A DNA stretch of 7,464 nucleotides. It comes from an uncultured Coriobacteriales bacterium (GTDB taxonomy: Bacteria; Actinomycetota; Coriobacteriia; Coriobacteriales; Atopobiaceae). Position 1 is the first letter of the stretch. Every line of letters starts with the position of its first letter. The position numbers were made by a program, and so were the translations under genes. Shown here in pieces: positions 1 to 6,630 of the stretch. The DNA is taken from NCBI GenBank assembly GCA_946530775.1, contig CAMNAH010000054.1, forward strand, positions 1 through 7,464. The letters are read 5' to 3'. Under the pieces are notes generated by a model, which had not been told where the DNA came from, made no database searches, and saw only the letters and a program-made list of their open reading frames with translations.

Positions 1-2288
1 CCCTTGAGGTTGGCCTCGGAGGCGAGCATGCGGCCGTAGCTCTCGGCGAGCGCGGGATTCCAGGTCTGCGCCATCACGACGGGCGAGCAGAACATCATGC
101 CGGTGGAGCCGTAGATGAGGCCTGCGGCGGTGTCGGCGTCGACCACGAAGGGCTTGCCCACGGAGAGGAGGTACTCGCTGCCATAGCCGGAGTGGCCTAC
201 GATCTCGACATAGTCATCGATGGTGAGCTGGTCGAGCAACGTGTCCCACATGGGATCGTCGTAGGGAAGACCGCGCAGGTCGATGAGCGAGAGCCCGTTC
301 ACGGCACCGTAGACGGGCGTATCGGTGATGGTGGCATCGTCCACGGGGTTGAGCGAATCATGGCTGTCAAGCTGGGCGATCAGCTCGGCGCTCGCAGGCT
401 TGCCCCACACGAGCGAGGCGGGATTGCCCTCGGCATCGGTGCCGTTGATGGCGTTGCCCCACGTGGAGATCTCGCCCTCGATGGGCTGTCCGTCGGGCAC
501 GGGCATGGTGCCAGTCCAGTCGGCGCGGGTGAGCTGCGTGCCCTCGGGCTCGGCGTACCCGAGCACCGCGGTGATCTTGTTGCCGGAGTAGGCATCGGTC
601 GAGAAGGTCGTGGCGTCGACGGTGGGCTCGTCCTTGAGCGCGTTCTTGCTGTCGATGGAAACCACATGCGCGGCGGCGAGCGCGGCGTTGCCGGCGGCAT
701 CCATGCCATCAGCCGCGCCCTTGCCCTTGGCGGCGAGGATGTTGTTCACGGCATCGTGGGCATCCTGGCCGGCGGTGATGTAGTAGGTGCCGTTCTCGAT
801 AACGTAGGTGCCGGCACCATGGGCGTCGAAGCTCGCGAGCAGCGCGGGATCGACGGCAATCTCGAGGGTCTGGCTCTCGCCGGGTTCGAGAAGCTTGGTC
901 TTATCGTAGGCAACGAGCGCGACGGAGGCCTTCTCGATGCCGTTGTCCTGGTCGTAGGCGGTGTACGGCGCCTGAGCGTAGATCTGCACGGCATCCTTGC
1001 CGGCTACGTTGCCGGTGTTGGTGACGGTGATCGTTGCGGTGATGGAGTCGAGGTCCTTCCACTCGACCTCAAGATCGCTCCACTCGAAGGTGGTGTAGGA
1101 GAGGCCGTGGCCGAAGGGATAGACGACCTCGTCGGCATACACGTAGTCGCCGGCGTTGCCCTGCTTCAGCACGGCATCCTCGTAGCGGGTCTCATAGTAG
1201 CGGTAGCCCACGTAGATGCCCTCGAGGTAGCTCACGTAGTTGTAACCCGTGGGGTTACCAGACTCGTCCACGTAGGCGTAGTCGCCGTAGTTCTGGGCGG
1301 CGGGGCTGGCGAGCGCATCGGCGACGAACGTGTCGACGGTGTGGCCGGAGGGGTTGATCGCGCCGGAGAAGATGCCGGCGATGGCCTCGGTGCCGAAGGT
1401 GCCGGTGGAGGGCACGAAGAGAATCGCCTTGATCGACGGGAACTGCGCCACCCAGTCGAGCTCGAGCGCGCTCGCGGTGTTCACGAGCAGGATGACCTCG
1501 TCGTAGTTGTCGTTGAGGTACTGCAGGATCTCGAGCTCGGTGGTGTCGGGCTCGATGTAGGACTTGACCTGGTCCTCGGGGTTGTCGGCGTGGTTGTACA
1601 TGGAGCGGGGCATGTCGCGGCCCTCGCCCGCCACGCGGCGCCACACGAACACGGGCACGGTGCCCTGAACGCTGTCGAGCACGCCCTCGGCGCCCTCGAG
1701 CTCGGAGAGCGGGCACTCGTTGATGCGGAAGTCCTCGGCCTCGCCGAAGTTGATGGAGCCCGAGCCCATGGTGTAGGCCTTGCCGGCGCCATTGATGTAG
1801 AAGTCCATGAGGGTCTGGTTCACGGAGAAGCCCTCGGCCTCGAATGCATCCACGAGCAGGTTCTGGTCGCCGGAGGCACCCGTGAACTGGGTCATGACGG
1901 ACTGGGTCGCCGTGAGGTTCTTGACGTTCTCCGAGAAGAACGAGAACGTGGTGCCGGGCTCGAACGGCATCACAGCGTCATCGTTCTTGAGGAGCACATA
2001 GCCCTCGGATGCGATCGAGAGATCGAGCGCATGCTCGGCCTCGCCGATTTCCTCCTCGGTGAAGTCGCTCTTGTAGTACTGGGCATCCACGTCCTCGGCG
2101 CCTGCCGGGGTCTTCCAGCTCTGGCTGTAGCCGAGCATGTTGTTGCCCATGCGCGTGACCATGCCGATGTTGGGCAGCACGAAGTTCATCGCCACCATGA
2201 TGGCGGCCATGAGAAGACCCACCACCACCTTGACGATGCTCTTGATCACGCGGCCGACCTTGCGGGCCGTGCTGATCTCTTTTGCCAT
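1..2288 (-). CDS. Membrane-anchored GH3 beta-glucosidase-like hydrolase with swapped domain order (GH3-A, 3' end off window)
   Basis: Seen: an open frame of 762 codons reads leftward from the ATG at 2288 and leaves the window without a stop, so the C-terminus is missing. The start follows GGGAAGGAAG with a 3-nt gap. A hydrophobic segment at residues about 18-38, after a basic stretch, looks like an uncleaved membrane anchor, which puts the rest outside the cell. Order: GH3 C-terminal domain (about 80-330, with VLLKNDDAVMPF at 98-109 and the likely acid/base Glu222 in AGEGRDMP), PFGHGLSYTTFEW (391-403), Fn3-like domain (about 420-505), a long linker (about 510-660), then the start of the catalytic barrel from about 665. 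Known: GH3 enzymes remove terminal beta-linked glucose or similar sugars by a retaining mechanism. Inferred: a surface exo-glycosidase. Odd: where GH3-B has DSDGPNG, this protein has DADTAAG (717-723), keeping the Asp but not GPN. The nucleophile region lies outside the window, so activity and substrate cannot be judged. Confidence 0.9.
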   Translation of the reverse strand, partial: MAKEISTARKVGRVIKSIVKVVVGLLMAAIMVAMNFVLPNIGMVTRMGNNMLGYSQSWKTPAGAEDVDAQYYKSDFTEEEIGEAEHALDLSIASEGYVLLKNDDAVMPFEPGTTFSFFSENVKNLTATQSVMTQFTGASGDQNLLVDAFEAEGFSVNQTLMDFYINGAGKAYTMGSGSINFGEAEDFRINECPLSELEGAEGVLDSVQGTVPVFVWRRVAGEGRDMPRSMYNHADNPEDQVKSYIEPDTTELEILQYLNDNYDEVILLVNTASALELDWVAQFPSIKAILFVPSTGTFGTEAIAGIFSGAINPSGHTVDTFVADALASPAAQNYGDYAYVDESGNPTGYNYVSYLEGIYVGYRYYETRYEDAVLKQGNAGDYVYADEVVYPFGHGLSYTTFEWSDLEVEWKDLDSITATITVTNTGNVAGKDAVQIYAQAPYTAYDQDNGIEKASVALVAYDKTKLLEPGESQTLEIAVDPALLASFDAHGAGTYVIENGTYYITAGQDAHDAVNNILAAKGKGAADGMDAAGNAALAAAHVVSIDSKNALKDEPTVDATTFSTDAYSGNKITAVLGYAEPEGTQLTRADWTGTMPVPDGQPIEGEISTWGNAINGTDAEGNPASLVWGKPASAELIAQLDSHDSLNPVDDATITDTPVYGAVNGLSLIDLRGLPYDDPMWDTLLDQLTIDDYVEIVGHSGYGSEYLLSVGKPFVVDADTAAGLIYGSTGMMFCSPVVMAQTWNPALAESYGRMLASEANLK

Positions 2289-2330
2289 CTTCTTCCTTCC
2301 CTTCCTGAAAAACGGTAGAAATAAGCCCAA

Positions 2331-2358
2331 ATAGTATTCTATGCCCCTGACCTGCAAA
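2331..2358 (-). promoter_or_regulatory. Weak candidate promoter for GH3-A
   Basis: Read on the minus strand, TTTGCA (2358-2353) and TACTAT (2336-2331) are 16 nt apart, each matching 4 of 6 consensus bases. They would start a transcript about 35 nt before the GH3-A ATG. TAGAAT (2341-2336) is a competing -10 with a better match but no good -35. The elements overlap the -35 of the rightward TetR promoter, so the two promoters would be back to back. This is inference from consensus only. Confidence 0.3.
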
Positions 2359-2374
2359 AAGAATAGGCTACAAT
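2347..2374 (+). promoter_or_regulatory. Candidate sigma-70-type promoter for the TetR gene
   Basis: CTGACC (2347-2352, 4/6 to TTGACA) and TACAAT (2369-2374, 5/6 to TATAAT) are separated by 16 nt. Predicted initiation near 2381 falls after the in-frame ATG at 2341 and before the ATG at 2413, so it supports the shorter TetR protein. The palindrome at 2376-2393 sits directly on the predicted start point, an arrangement typical of autorepression. Confidence 0.5.
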
Positions 2375-2375
2375 C

Positions 2376-2393
2376 ATGCTACAAGTGTTGCAT
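2376..2393. promoter_or_regulatory. Candidate TetR-family operator, imperfect 18-bp palindrome
   Basis: The sequence ATGCTACAAGTGTTGCAT has the pattern ATGC-n-ACA-nn-TGT-n-GCAT, so 14 of its 18 positions are symmetric. It begins two bases after the -10 of the TetR promoter and covers the predicted transcription start. The left half-site sequence GCTACAA also occurs 11 bp upstream (2367-2373, repeated at 2378-2384), which would place two copies on the same face of the helix. TetR-family dimers commonly bind such palindromes in their own divergent promoter region. Binding by this particular protein is inferred. Confidence 0.5.
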
Positions 2394-2412
2394 CCGAGAG
2401 GTTTGGAGCACT

Positions 2413-2925
2413 ATGCCTGACTCCCCTGCCGCGCAGCGCATCAAAACGGCGTATCTCGATCTGCTCGAGAAGTATCCAGGCGGTCCCATCACCGTGACGC
2501 AGATCGCGCAGCGTGCTCACGTGAACCGCGTGACGTTCTACCGGCTCTACAGCACCCTGGAGGACGTGCTGCTCGACATCCTCGACGAGTTCGACCGCGA
2601 AAACAGGGAGTATCTGGGCGATATCCCGTTTGATGAGATCGACGACGACGAAATCGTACGATTGATGCTCGAGCACCATAGGCGCAACATGCATATGCTG
2701 AGAGCCGTTCTCAAGAGTTCGATGGCTCCTGTGCTTGAGCGCCGCATCGAGAAGGGGATCTCCGGGCCGGCCATGGCAAGATCCGATCGTATCGAAGGTT
2801 TCTCGCATCTGCTGATGAGTTACTACACGGCGGGCATATCCGCAACCATCTGCGAATGGATCAAGGGAGGGTGCGAGGAGAGCATCGACGAGGTCATGGG
2901 CATCCTGCGACGCACCGCCCTATGA
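2413..2925 (+). CDS. TetR/AcrR-family transcriptional regulator
   Basis: This is a 170-residue protein, a normal length for the family (usually about 180-220) at the short end. The N-terminal three-helix DNA-binding domain spans about residues 8-55. Its helix-turn-helix is ITVTQIAQRAHVNRVTFYRL (26-45), followed by the STLEDVLLDIL that leads into helix 4. The C-terminal half ends in SYYTAGISATICEWIKGG, resembling the C-terminal domain common in Firmicutes-type TetR/DhaS-like regulators; the ligand cannot be read from it. Start choice: GGAG at 2405-2408 lies 4 nt before this ATG, and the best promoter starts transcription near 2381. The in-frame ATG at 2341 would add 24 residues (Cys-rich, unlike TetR N-termini) and lies upstream of that promoter. 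The gene is divergent from GH3-A and convergent with GH3-B. The likely role is repressor of itself and possibly GH3-A; no target is proven by sequence. Confidence 0.9.
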   Translation: MPDSPAAQRIKTAYLDLLEKYPGGPITVTQIAQRAHVNRVTFYRLYSTLEDVLLDILDEFDRENREYLGDIPFDEIDDDEIVRLMLEHHRRNMHMLRAVLKSSMAPVLERRIEKGISGPAMARSDRIEGFSHLLMSYYTAGISATICEWIKGGCEESIDEVMGILRRTAL

Positions 2926-2949
2926 TCTACGTGAACAAAGCGGCAGGGC

Positions 2950-2981
2950 ATTCGTCCACGAGAAGGCCCCGCCGGACGAAT
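2950..2981. repeat. 8-bp inverted repeat interleaved with the terminator stem
   Basis: ATTCGTCC (2950-2957) pairs perfectly with GGACGAAT (2974-2981). The 16-nt loop contains the left arm of the terminator hairpin (2963-2972), and the right arm here lies in the loop of that hairpin. The two stems therefore interleave as a-b-a'-b'. They could be alternative folds or an H-type pseudoknot, although the 3-nt connecting loop at 2982-2984 makes the pseudoknot tight. Confidence 0.45.
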
Positions 2982-2994
2982 CCAGCGGGGCCTT
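2963..2994. terminator. Probable terminator hairpin between convergent TetR and GH3-B genes
   Basis: AAGGCCCCGC (2963-2972) and GCGGGGCCTT (2985-2994) form a perfect 10-bp, GC-rich stem with a 12-nt loop. It lies 37 nt after the TetR stop and 25 nt after the GH3-B stop on the other strand, and could act on both transcripts. The T-tract is weak on both sides (CTTTGG on the plus strand, CTTCTC on the minus strand). This makes it a likely but not textbook intrinsic terminator. Confidence 0.65.
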
Positions 2995-3019
2995 TGGGGA
3001 AGAAATCTAGCTAAAGAGC

Positions 3020-5773
3020 CTACGCAGCTGCCTGCTGGGCGCGCCACTTGACCATCTTCTTGTGACGGCGCACGAGGTACCACACGAAGAGGGCGATCGG
3101 CACGAGGCAGATGCCGTAGAGGCCAAGCTGCAGCGGATACGGGCCCGTGGTGCCCACGGCCATGGCGTCGGAGTTCACGGTCATGAACAGGATGTTCTTC
3201 GTGGCCTGGCGCAGCGCCTGGTGGCCGGCGGGCGTCTTGAGCGTGGAGTCATCGAGGCCGGCGAAGATGGGCAGCGAGCCGAAGGAGAGCTCGAGGTCGT
3301 TGCCCGCACGCAGGGCACGGTCGAAGTCCATGGTGGTCGCTGCCATGACGCAGTCGGTGATGACGGCGCCCTGGAAGCCCCACTCCTCGCGGAGCACCTC
3401 GGTGAGCAGCGGGTAGCTCTCGGCGGCGGGCACAGCGCCGATGCGGTTGAACGAGCTCATGATGCCGAGCGTGTGGCCGAGCTTCACGCCCATCTCGAAG
3501 GGCTTGAGGTAGATCTCACGCATTGCCTGCTCGTTTGCCCAGGTCACGAGGCCGCCGTTGTCGCGGTTGGTCTCCTGATCGTTAAGGGCGAAGTGCTTGA
3601 GGTAGGTGTAGACGCCCTTGCTCTGGATGCCGCGGATCTCGGCCTCGACGATGGCGCCGGAGAGGAAGCCGTCCTCGGAGACGTACTCGTAGTTGCGGCC
3701 GGCGAACGGGCTGCGGTGGATGTTGCACGCGGGAGCGTAGAGGCCGCCCACGCCGATCTCGTGGGCCTCGGCGCCGAAGACCTCGCCCATGCGGAAGACG
3801 AGCTCGGTGTTCCAGGTGGCGCCGAGCATGGACTGGCCGGTGTACTGGTTTCCGCCCAGGTTGCCGAGCACCAGGTTGGCGCCGTTGGGGCCGTCGGAGT
3901 CGATCACATGGGGCTTGCCCACGCTGGGCACGGCGGCGTTCATCCAACCGCTGGTCTGCACGAGGAAGGCCATCTCGTTGACGGAGACCTGCTCGATGAG
4001 CTCATCCCACTTGGGATCGTCGTAGGCGACGCCCTTCATATCGGCGAGCTTGAGGCCGTGGTTGGCCACGACGATGTCCTCGACGTCGGGGTTGTCGACG
4101 GTAGCGTCGGTGATGATGGCGATCTGCTCGTCGGTGGCCTCGATGCCGGAGGCGCGGCGCTCGGTGGGCATGGTGCCTGCCCAGTCGGCGCGGGAGACGT
4201 AGGTAAGGTTGTCGCCGTAGCTCATGTCATCGAAGCGGTTCACGGCGGTCACGAGGTCGCTCGAGCGCTTGCCGTCGTTGGCGTCGTTGTAGATGATGTC
4301 GGCGCCAACCGTGAAGGTGCGGGAGTCGACCATGTCGTGGCTGTTGTTCTGCAGGCGCACCTCGTAGGTGCCGGCCTCGAGCACGTAGGCGCCGCCCTCG
4401 GCCTTGATGCCCGCATAGTCGTAGGAGGCGATGTCCTCCTTGTTGAAGGTGATCTCGACGGTCTGGCTCTCGCCGGGCTCGAGGAGCTTGGTCTTGGCGA
4501 AGCCCGCGAGCACGACCTCGGCCTTCTCGATGCCGCCCGCGGTGTAGGGGGCGTTCACGTAGACCTGCGCGACATCCTTGCCGGCAACGCTGCCGGTGTT
4601 GGTGACGTTCACGCGCACGGTCACGGCGTCGCCGGTGGCCGAGAAGGACTCGATGGTCTTCTCGAAGGTGGTGTAGCTCATGCCGTAGCCGAAGGGATAC
4701 TGCACGGTGGCGTCGTAGTCGATGTAGCCATCCGCAGCGGCGGTCTCGTAGTAGCGATAGCCCACGTAGATGCCCTCGACGTAATCGACGAAGTGGTAGG
4801 GCAGGTTGTCTCCGGTCTCGGAGCTGCCGCCGAGGCCCGCATTGCCGTAGAACACGTTGGTGTAGTCGAAGGCGCCCATGGCGTAGTAGCTGGGGGCGGA
4901 CTCGACCGCATACGGATAGGTGTCGATCAGGCGGCCGGAGGGGTTCACGGCACCGCAGAGCACGTCTCCGATGGCGTTGGTGCCGGTCGATCCGGGCGTG
5001 CCCACCCAGAGCGCGGCATCGATGCCCTCGTCCTCGAGGAAGCCGAGCTCCATGGCGTTGGCGGCGTTGATGAGCACGATGACGTTGTCGTAGTCGGCCT
5101 TGGCCATAGCGAGCAGGTCCTCCTCGTCGGGCGTGAGCTCGAGGTAGGAGCGACCGGCCTCGGAACCCTCATAGGCGGCCATGTCCATGGGCAGGTCCGC
5201 GCCCTCGCCGGAGCGGCGGGTGATCACGACGACGGCCGTGTCGGAGAAGTCTTTCGCGCCGGCGAGCAGGTCGGCGGGATAGGTGGACTGCGGAATCTCG
5301 TAGAGGTTCCAGTCGGTGCCGACCATGCCCATATCGATCTTCTCGGGCGTGTTCTCCTTGTACCAAGCGGCGAGGTCCTCGTTGACCTCGAAGCCCGCGT
5401 TGCGCAGGCCCTGCATGAGGCTCGTGTTGACGCTCTCATCGGCGGCGCCGGAGCCGGTGCCGCCGTAGGTGAACTGCTCGACGCCAACGCCGAAGACGTT
5501 GATCTTGGAGCCCGGAGCAAGCGGCAGCGTGCCGTTGTTCTCGAGCATCACGATGGCCTCGCTCTCGACCTCTTGGGTCATGGCGCGCGGCTCCGCGCGG
5601 TTCTCCTCGGTGGAGAGGTTGGGGGCGATGATGCCGTTCACCATGGCGAAGTAGGGTCGCGCAACCGTGGTCGTGAGCACGAGGACGGCCACGAACGGAA
5701 TCATGATGATCGAGAGCAGCCAGAGCAGGATCCTGCTCGGGCGCCTCACCGGCTTGTTGGGGTCTTTTGCCAT
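3020..5773 (-). CDS. Membrane-anchored GH3 beta-glucosidase-like hydrolase with swapped domain order (GH3-B, complete)
   Basis: A complete 917-residue protein; GGGAAGGAAG sits 5 nt before the ATG at 5773. Order: basic N-terminus and membrane span (about 14-36), GH3 C-terminal domain (about 70-340, likely acid/base Glu190 in RRSGEGADLP, then MELGFLEDEG and NPSGRLIDTY), PFGYGMSYTTFE (360-371), Fn3-like domain (about 385-475), linker, and the GH3 catalytic barrel (about 570-865). The barrel shows DSDGPNG (626-632), HRSPFAGRNYEYVSED (686-701), KHFALNDQETNR (726-737) and VITDC with likely nucleophile Asp807. A second membrane span (about 881-901) is followed by RRHKKMVKWR, so both ends should be cytoplasmic and the enzyme body outside. 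Known: GH3 retaining exo-glycosidases normally have the barrel first; swapped orders are known, for example in Ruminococcus albus and Butyrivibrio enzymes. Catalytic signatures look intact, so it is probably active. Beta-glucosidase is the best guess, but xylosidase or another beta-exo-activity cannot be excluded. Confidence 0.93.
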   Translation of the reverse strand: MAKDPNKPVRRPSRILLWLLSIIMIPFVAVLVLTTTVARPYFAMVNGIIAPNLSTEENRAEPRAMTQEVESEAIVMLENNGTLPLAPGSKINVFGVGVEQFTYGGTGSGAADESVNTSLMQGLRNAGFEVNEDLAAWYKENTPEKIDMGMVGTDWNLYEIPQSTYPADLLAGAKDFSDTAVVVITRRSGEGADLPMDMAAYEGSEAGRSYLELTPDEEDLLAMAKADYDNVIVLINAANAMELGFLEDEGIDAALWVGTPGSTGTNAIGDVLCGAVNPSGRLIDTYPYAVESAPSYYAMGAFDYTNVFYGNAGLGGSSETGDNLPYHFVDYVEGIYVGYRYYETAAADGYIDYDATVQYPFGYGMSYTTFEKTIESFSATGDAVTVRVNVTNTGSVAGKDVAQVYVNAPYTAGGIEKAEVVLAGFAKTKLLEPGESQTVEITFNKEDIASYDYAGIKAEGGAYVLEAGTYEVRLQNNSHDMVDSRTFTVGADIIYNDANDGKRSSDLVTAVNRFDDMSYGDNLTYVSRADWAGTMPTERRASGIEATDEQIAIITDATVDNPDVEDIVVANHGLKLADMKGVAYDDPKWDELIEQVSVNEMAFLVQTSGWMNAAVPSVGKPHVIDSDGPNGANLVLGNLGGNQYTGQSMLGATWNTELVFRMGEVFGAEAHEIGVGGLYAPACNIHRSPFAGRNYEYVSEDGFLSGAIVEAEIRGIQSKGVYTYLKHFALNDQETNRDNGGLVTWANEQAMREIYLKPFEMGVKLGHTLGIMSSFNRIGAVPAAESYPLLTEVLREEWGFQGAVITDCVMAATTMDFDRALRAGNDLELSFGSLPIFAGLDDSTLKTPAGHQALRQATKNILFMTVNSDAMAVGTTGPYPLQLGLYGICLVPIALFVWYLVRRHKKMVKWRAQQAAA

Positions 5774-5793
5774 GCTATCTTCCTTCCCGTATC

Positions 5794-5812
5794 GCCCGAC
5801 ATCATGCCGGGC
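5794..5812 (-). promoter_or_regulatory. Palindrome / leader hairpin next to the GH3-B ribosome site
   Basis: On the minus strand GCCCGGCATGATGTCGGGC is a near-perfect dyad, broken only at the centre and at one pair that becomes G-U in the GH3-B transcript. As RNA it gives an 8-bp stem with a UGA loop, ending 5 nt before the GGGAAGGAAG ribosome site. It could be a protein operator in the leader or an mRNA hairpin that tunes translation. It is unlike the dyad at 2376-2393, so the TetR protein is not an obvious ligand. Confidence 0.4.
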
Positions 5813-5860
5813 ATTTGCTACTCCTCACGCGCGATGGTATTTGATACAGTGGTTCGAAAC

Positions 5861-5889
5861 GGCGCCTTTGACTTATCCTGCAGGGCGCC
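5861..5889 (+). repeat. GGCGCC inverted repeat in the response regulator leader
   Basis: GGCGCC at 5861-5866 can pair with GGCGCC at 5884-5889. The pairing extends by a G-U and an A-U pair around a loop of about 13 nt. It lies 30 nt before the response regulator ATG. TTGACT (5868-5873), a 5/6 match to a -35 element, lies inside it but has no convincing -10 at 16-18 nt. The rest of the 146-nt divergent gap (5774-5919) holds only the GH3-B ribosome site and palindrome; no clear promoter for either gene was found. Confidence 0.25.
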
Positions 5890-5919
5890 ATGACGTAATC
5901 GGTTGCGGAGAAACGCCTT

Positions 5920-6630
5920 ATGTACCGGATTCTCATCGTCGAGGACACGCCCGCGGAGTCGGATAACCTCCGTGCGCAGCTCGCCCGTTACAGCGGCGAG
6001 CATGACGAGCAGTTCGCCGTCGAGGTCATGGCGAGCGCGGTGGAATTCGATGCCAAGCAGCCTTCGGCAGACCTCATCTTCATGGACATCGATATGCCGG
6101 GCATGAACGGCATGGAGGCAGCGGAGGCGCTTCGGGAGCGCGACGAGGAGACGCTTTTGATCTTCGTCACCAACCTCGCGCAATACGCCGTGCACGGCTA
6201 TGCCGTCGATGCGCTCGACTTCATCGTGAAGCCCGTCTCGTATGACGATTTCGAACTGCGCATGGATCGCGCCATGCGCCAGCTGCGCAAGCGCACGGGC
6301 GCAACGGTCACCCTTCCCACGGCGGACGGCTCCCGAGTGATCGCGGTCCGCGATATCGTCTATGTGGACATTCTGCGCCACGACCTCTACTACCACGTCG
6401 ACGGCCTTGCGGAGCCCCTGCGCCTGCGCGGTTCGATCAAGGCTGCGGCTGAAGGACTGGGCGCCGACTTCGCACGCATCTCGTCGAGCTGCCTTATCAA
6501 CATGGCCCACGTGAGGCTGATCAGGCAAGGCTCGGTTATGCTCTCGACCGGCGAGGAGCTCTTCTACAGCCGCGGATGCCGCAAGGAGGCGCTCGAGATG
6601 CTCAACGCCTATGTGGGCAGGAGCGTGTGA
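5920..6630 (+). CDS. LytTR-family response regulator
   Basis: A 236-residue protein. The receiver domain (about 1-120) has all the expected residues: Glu8/Asp9, phospho-acceptor Asp56 in FMDIDMPGMNG, Thr84 in FVTN, and Lys104 in FIVKP. A LytTR DNA-binding domain follows (about 128-232), with IVYVDILRHDLYYHV, LRLRGSIKAAAEGL and ISSSCLINMAHVRLI. This is the AgrA/LytR architecture, which binds DNA through beta-strands and loops rather than a helix-turn-helix. GGAG at 5907-5910, 9 nt upstream, supports the ATG at 5920. The stop overlaps the start of the next gene, a membrane histidine kinase, by one base, so the two are a translationally coupled pair. In known relatives such pairs control peptide-signalling, cell-envelope or virulence genes; the target here is unknown. 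The gene is divergent from GH3-B across 146 nt. Confidence 0.93.
   Translation: MYRILIVEDTPAESDNLRAQLARYSGEHDEQFAVEVMASAVEFDAKQPSADLIFMDIDMPGMNGMEAAEALRERDEETLLIFVTNLAQYAVHGYAVDALDFIVKPVSYDDFELRMDRAMRQLRKRTGATVTLPTADGSRVIAVRDIVYVDILRHDLYYHVDGLAEPLRLRGSIKAAAEGLGADFARISSSCLINMAHVRLIRQGSVMLSTGEELFYSRGCRKEALEMLNAYVGRSV

Noticed and set aside
192..2318. 708-codon open frame on the plus strand, antisense to GH3-A
   Set aside because: Its translation is a Val/Gly/Ala/His-rich low-complexity string with no domain. The opposite strand reads as a clear GH3 protein; this is a shadow of high-GC codon usage.
2341..2412. 24-residue N-terminal extension of the TetR protein from ATG 2341
   Set aside because: The extension is unlike TetR N-termini, has no ribosome site, and contains the best promoter and operator candidates. 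ATG 2413 has GGAG 4 nt upstream.
2374..3083. Minus-strand frames opposite the TetR gene
   Set aside because: They overlap a well-supported TetR gene, and their translations show no family features.
3062..5893. 943-codon open frame on the plus strand, antisense to GH3-B
   Set aside because: It has the same repetitive Gly/Val/His/Ala composition as the frame opposite GH3-A, and no ribosome site or domain. Its length simply follows the GH3-B frame.
5840..5910. GGTT-containing motifs (near 5851 and 5900) as a tandem LytTR binding site
   Set aside because: The two copies are about 50 bp apart and match only over a few bases, unlike the closely spaced direct repeats used by LytTR proteins.
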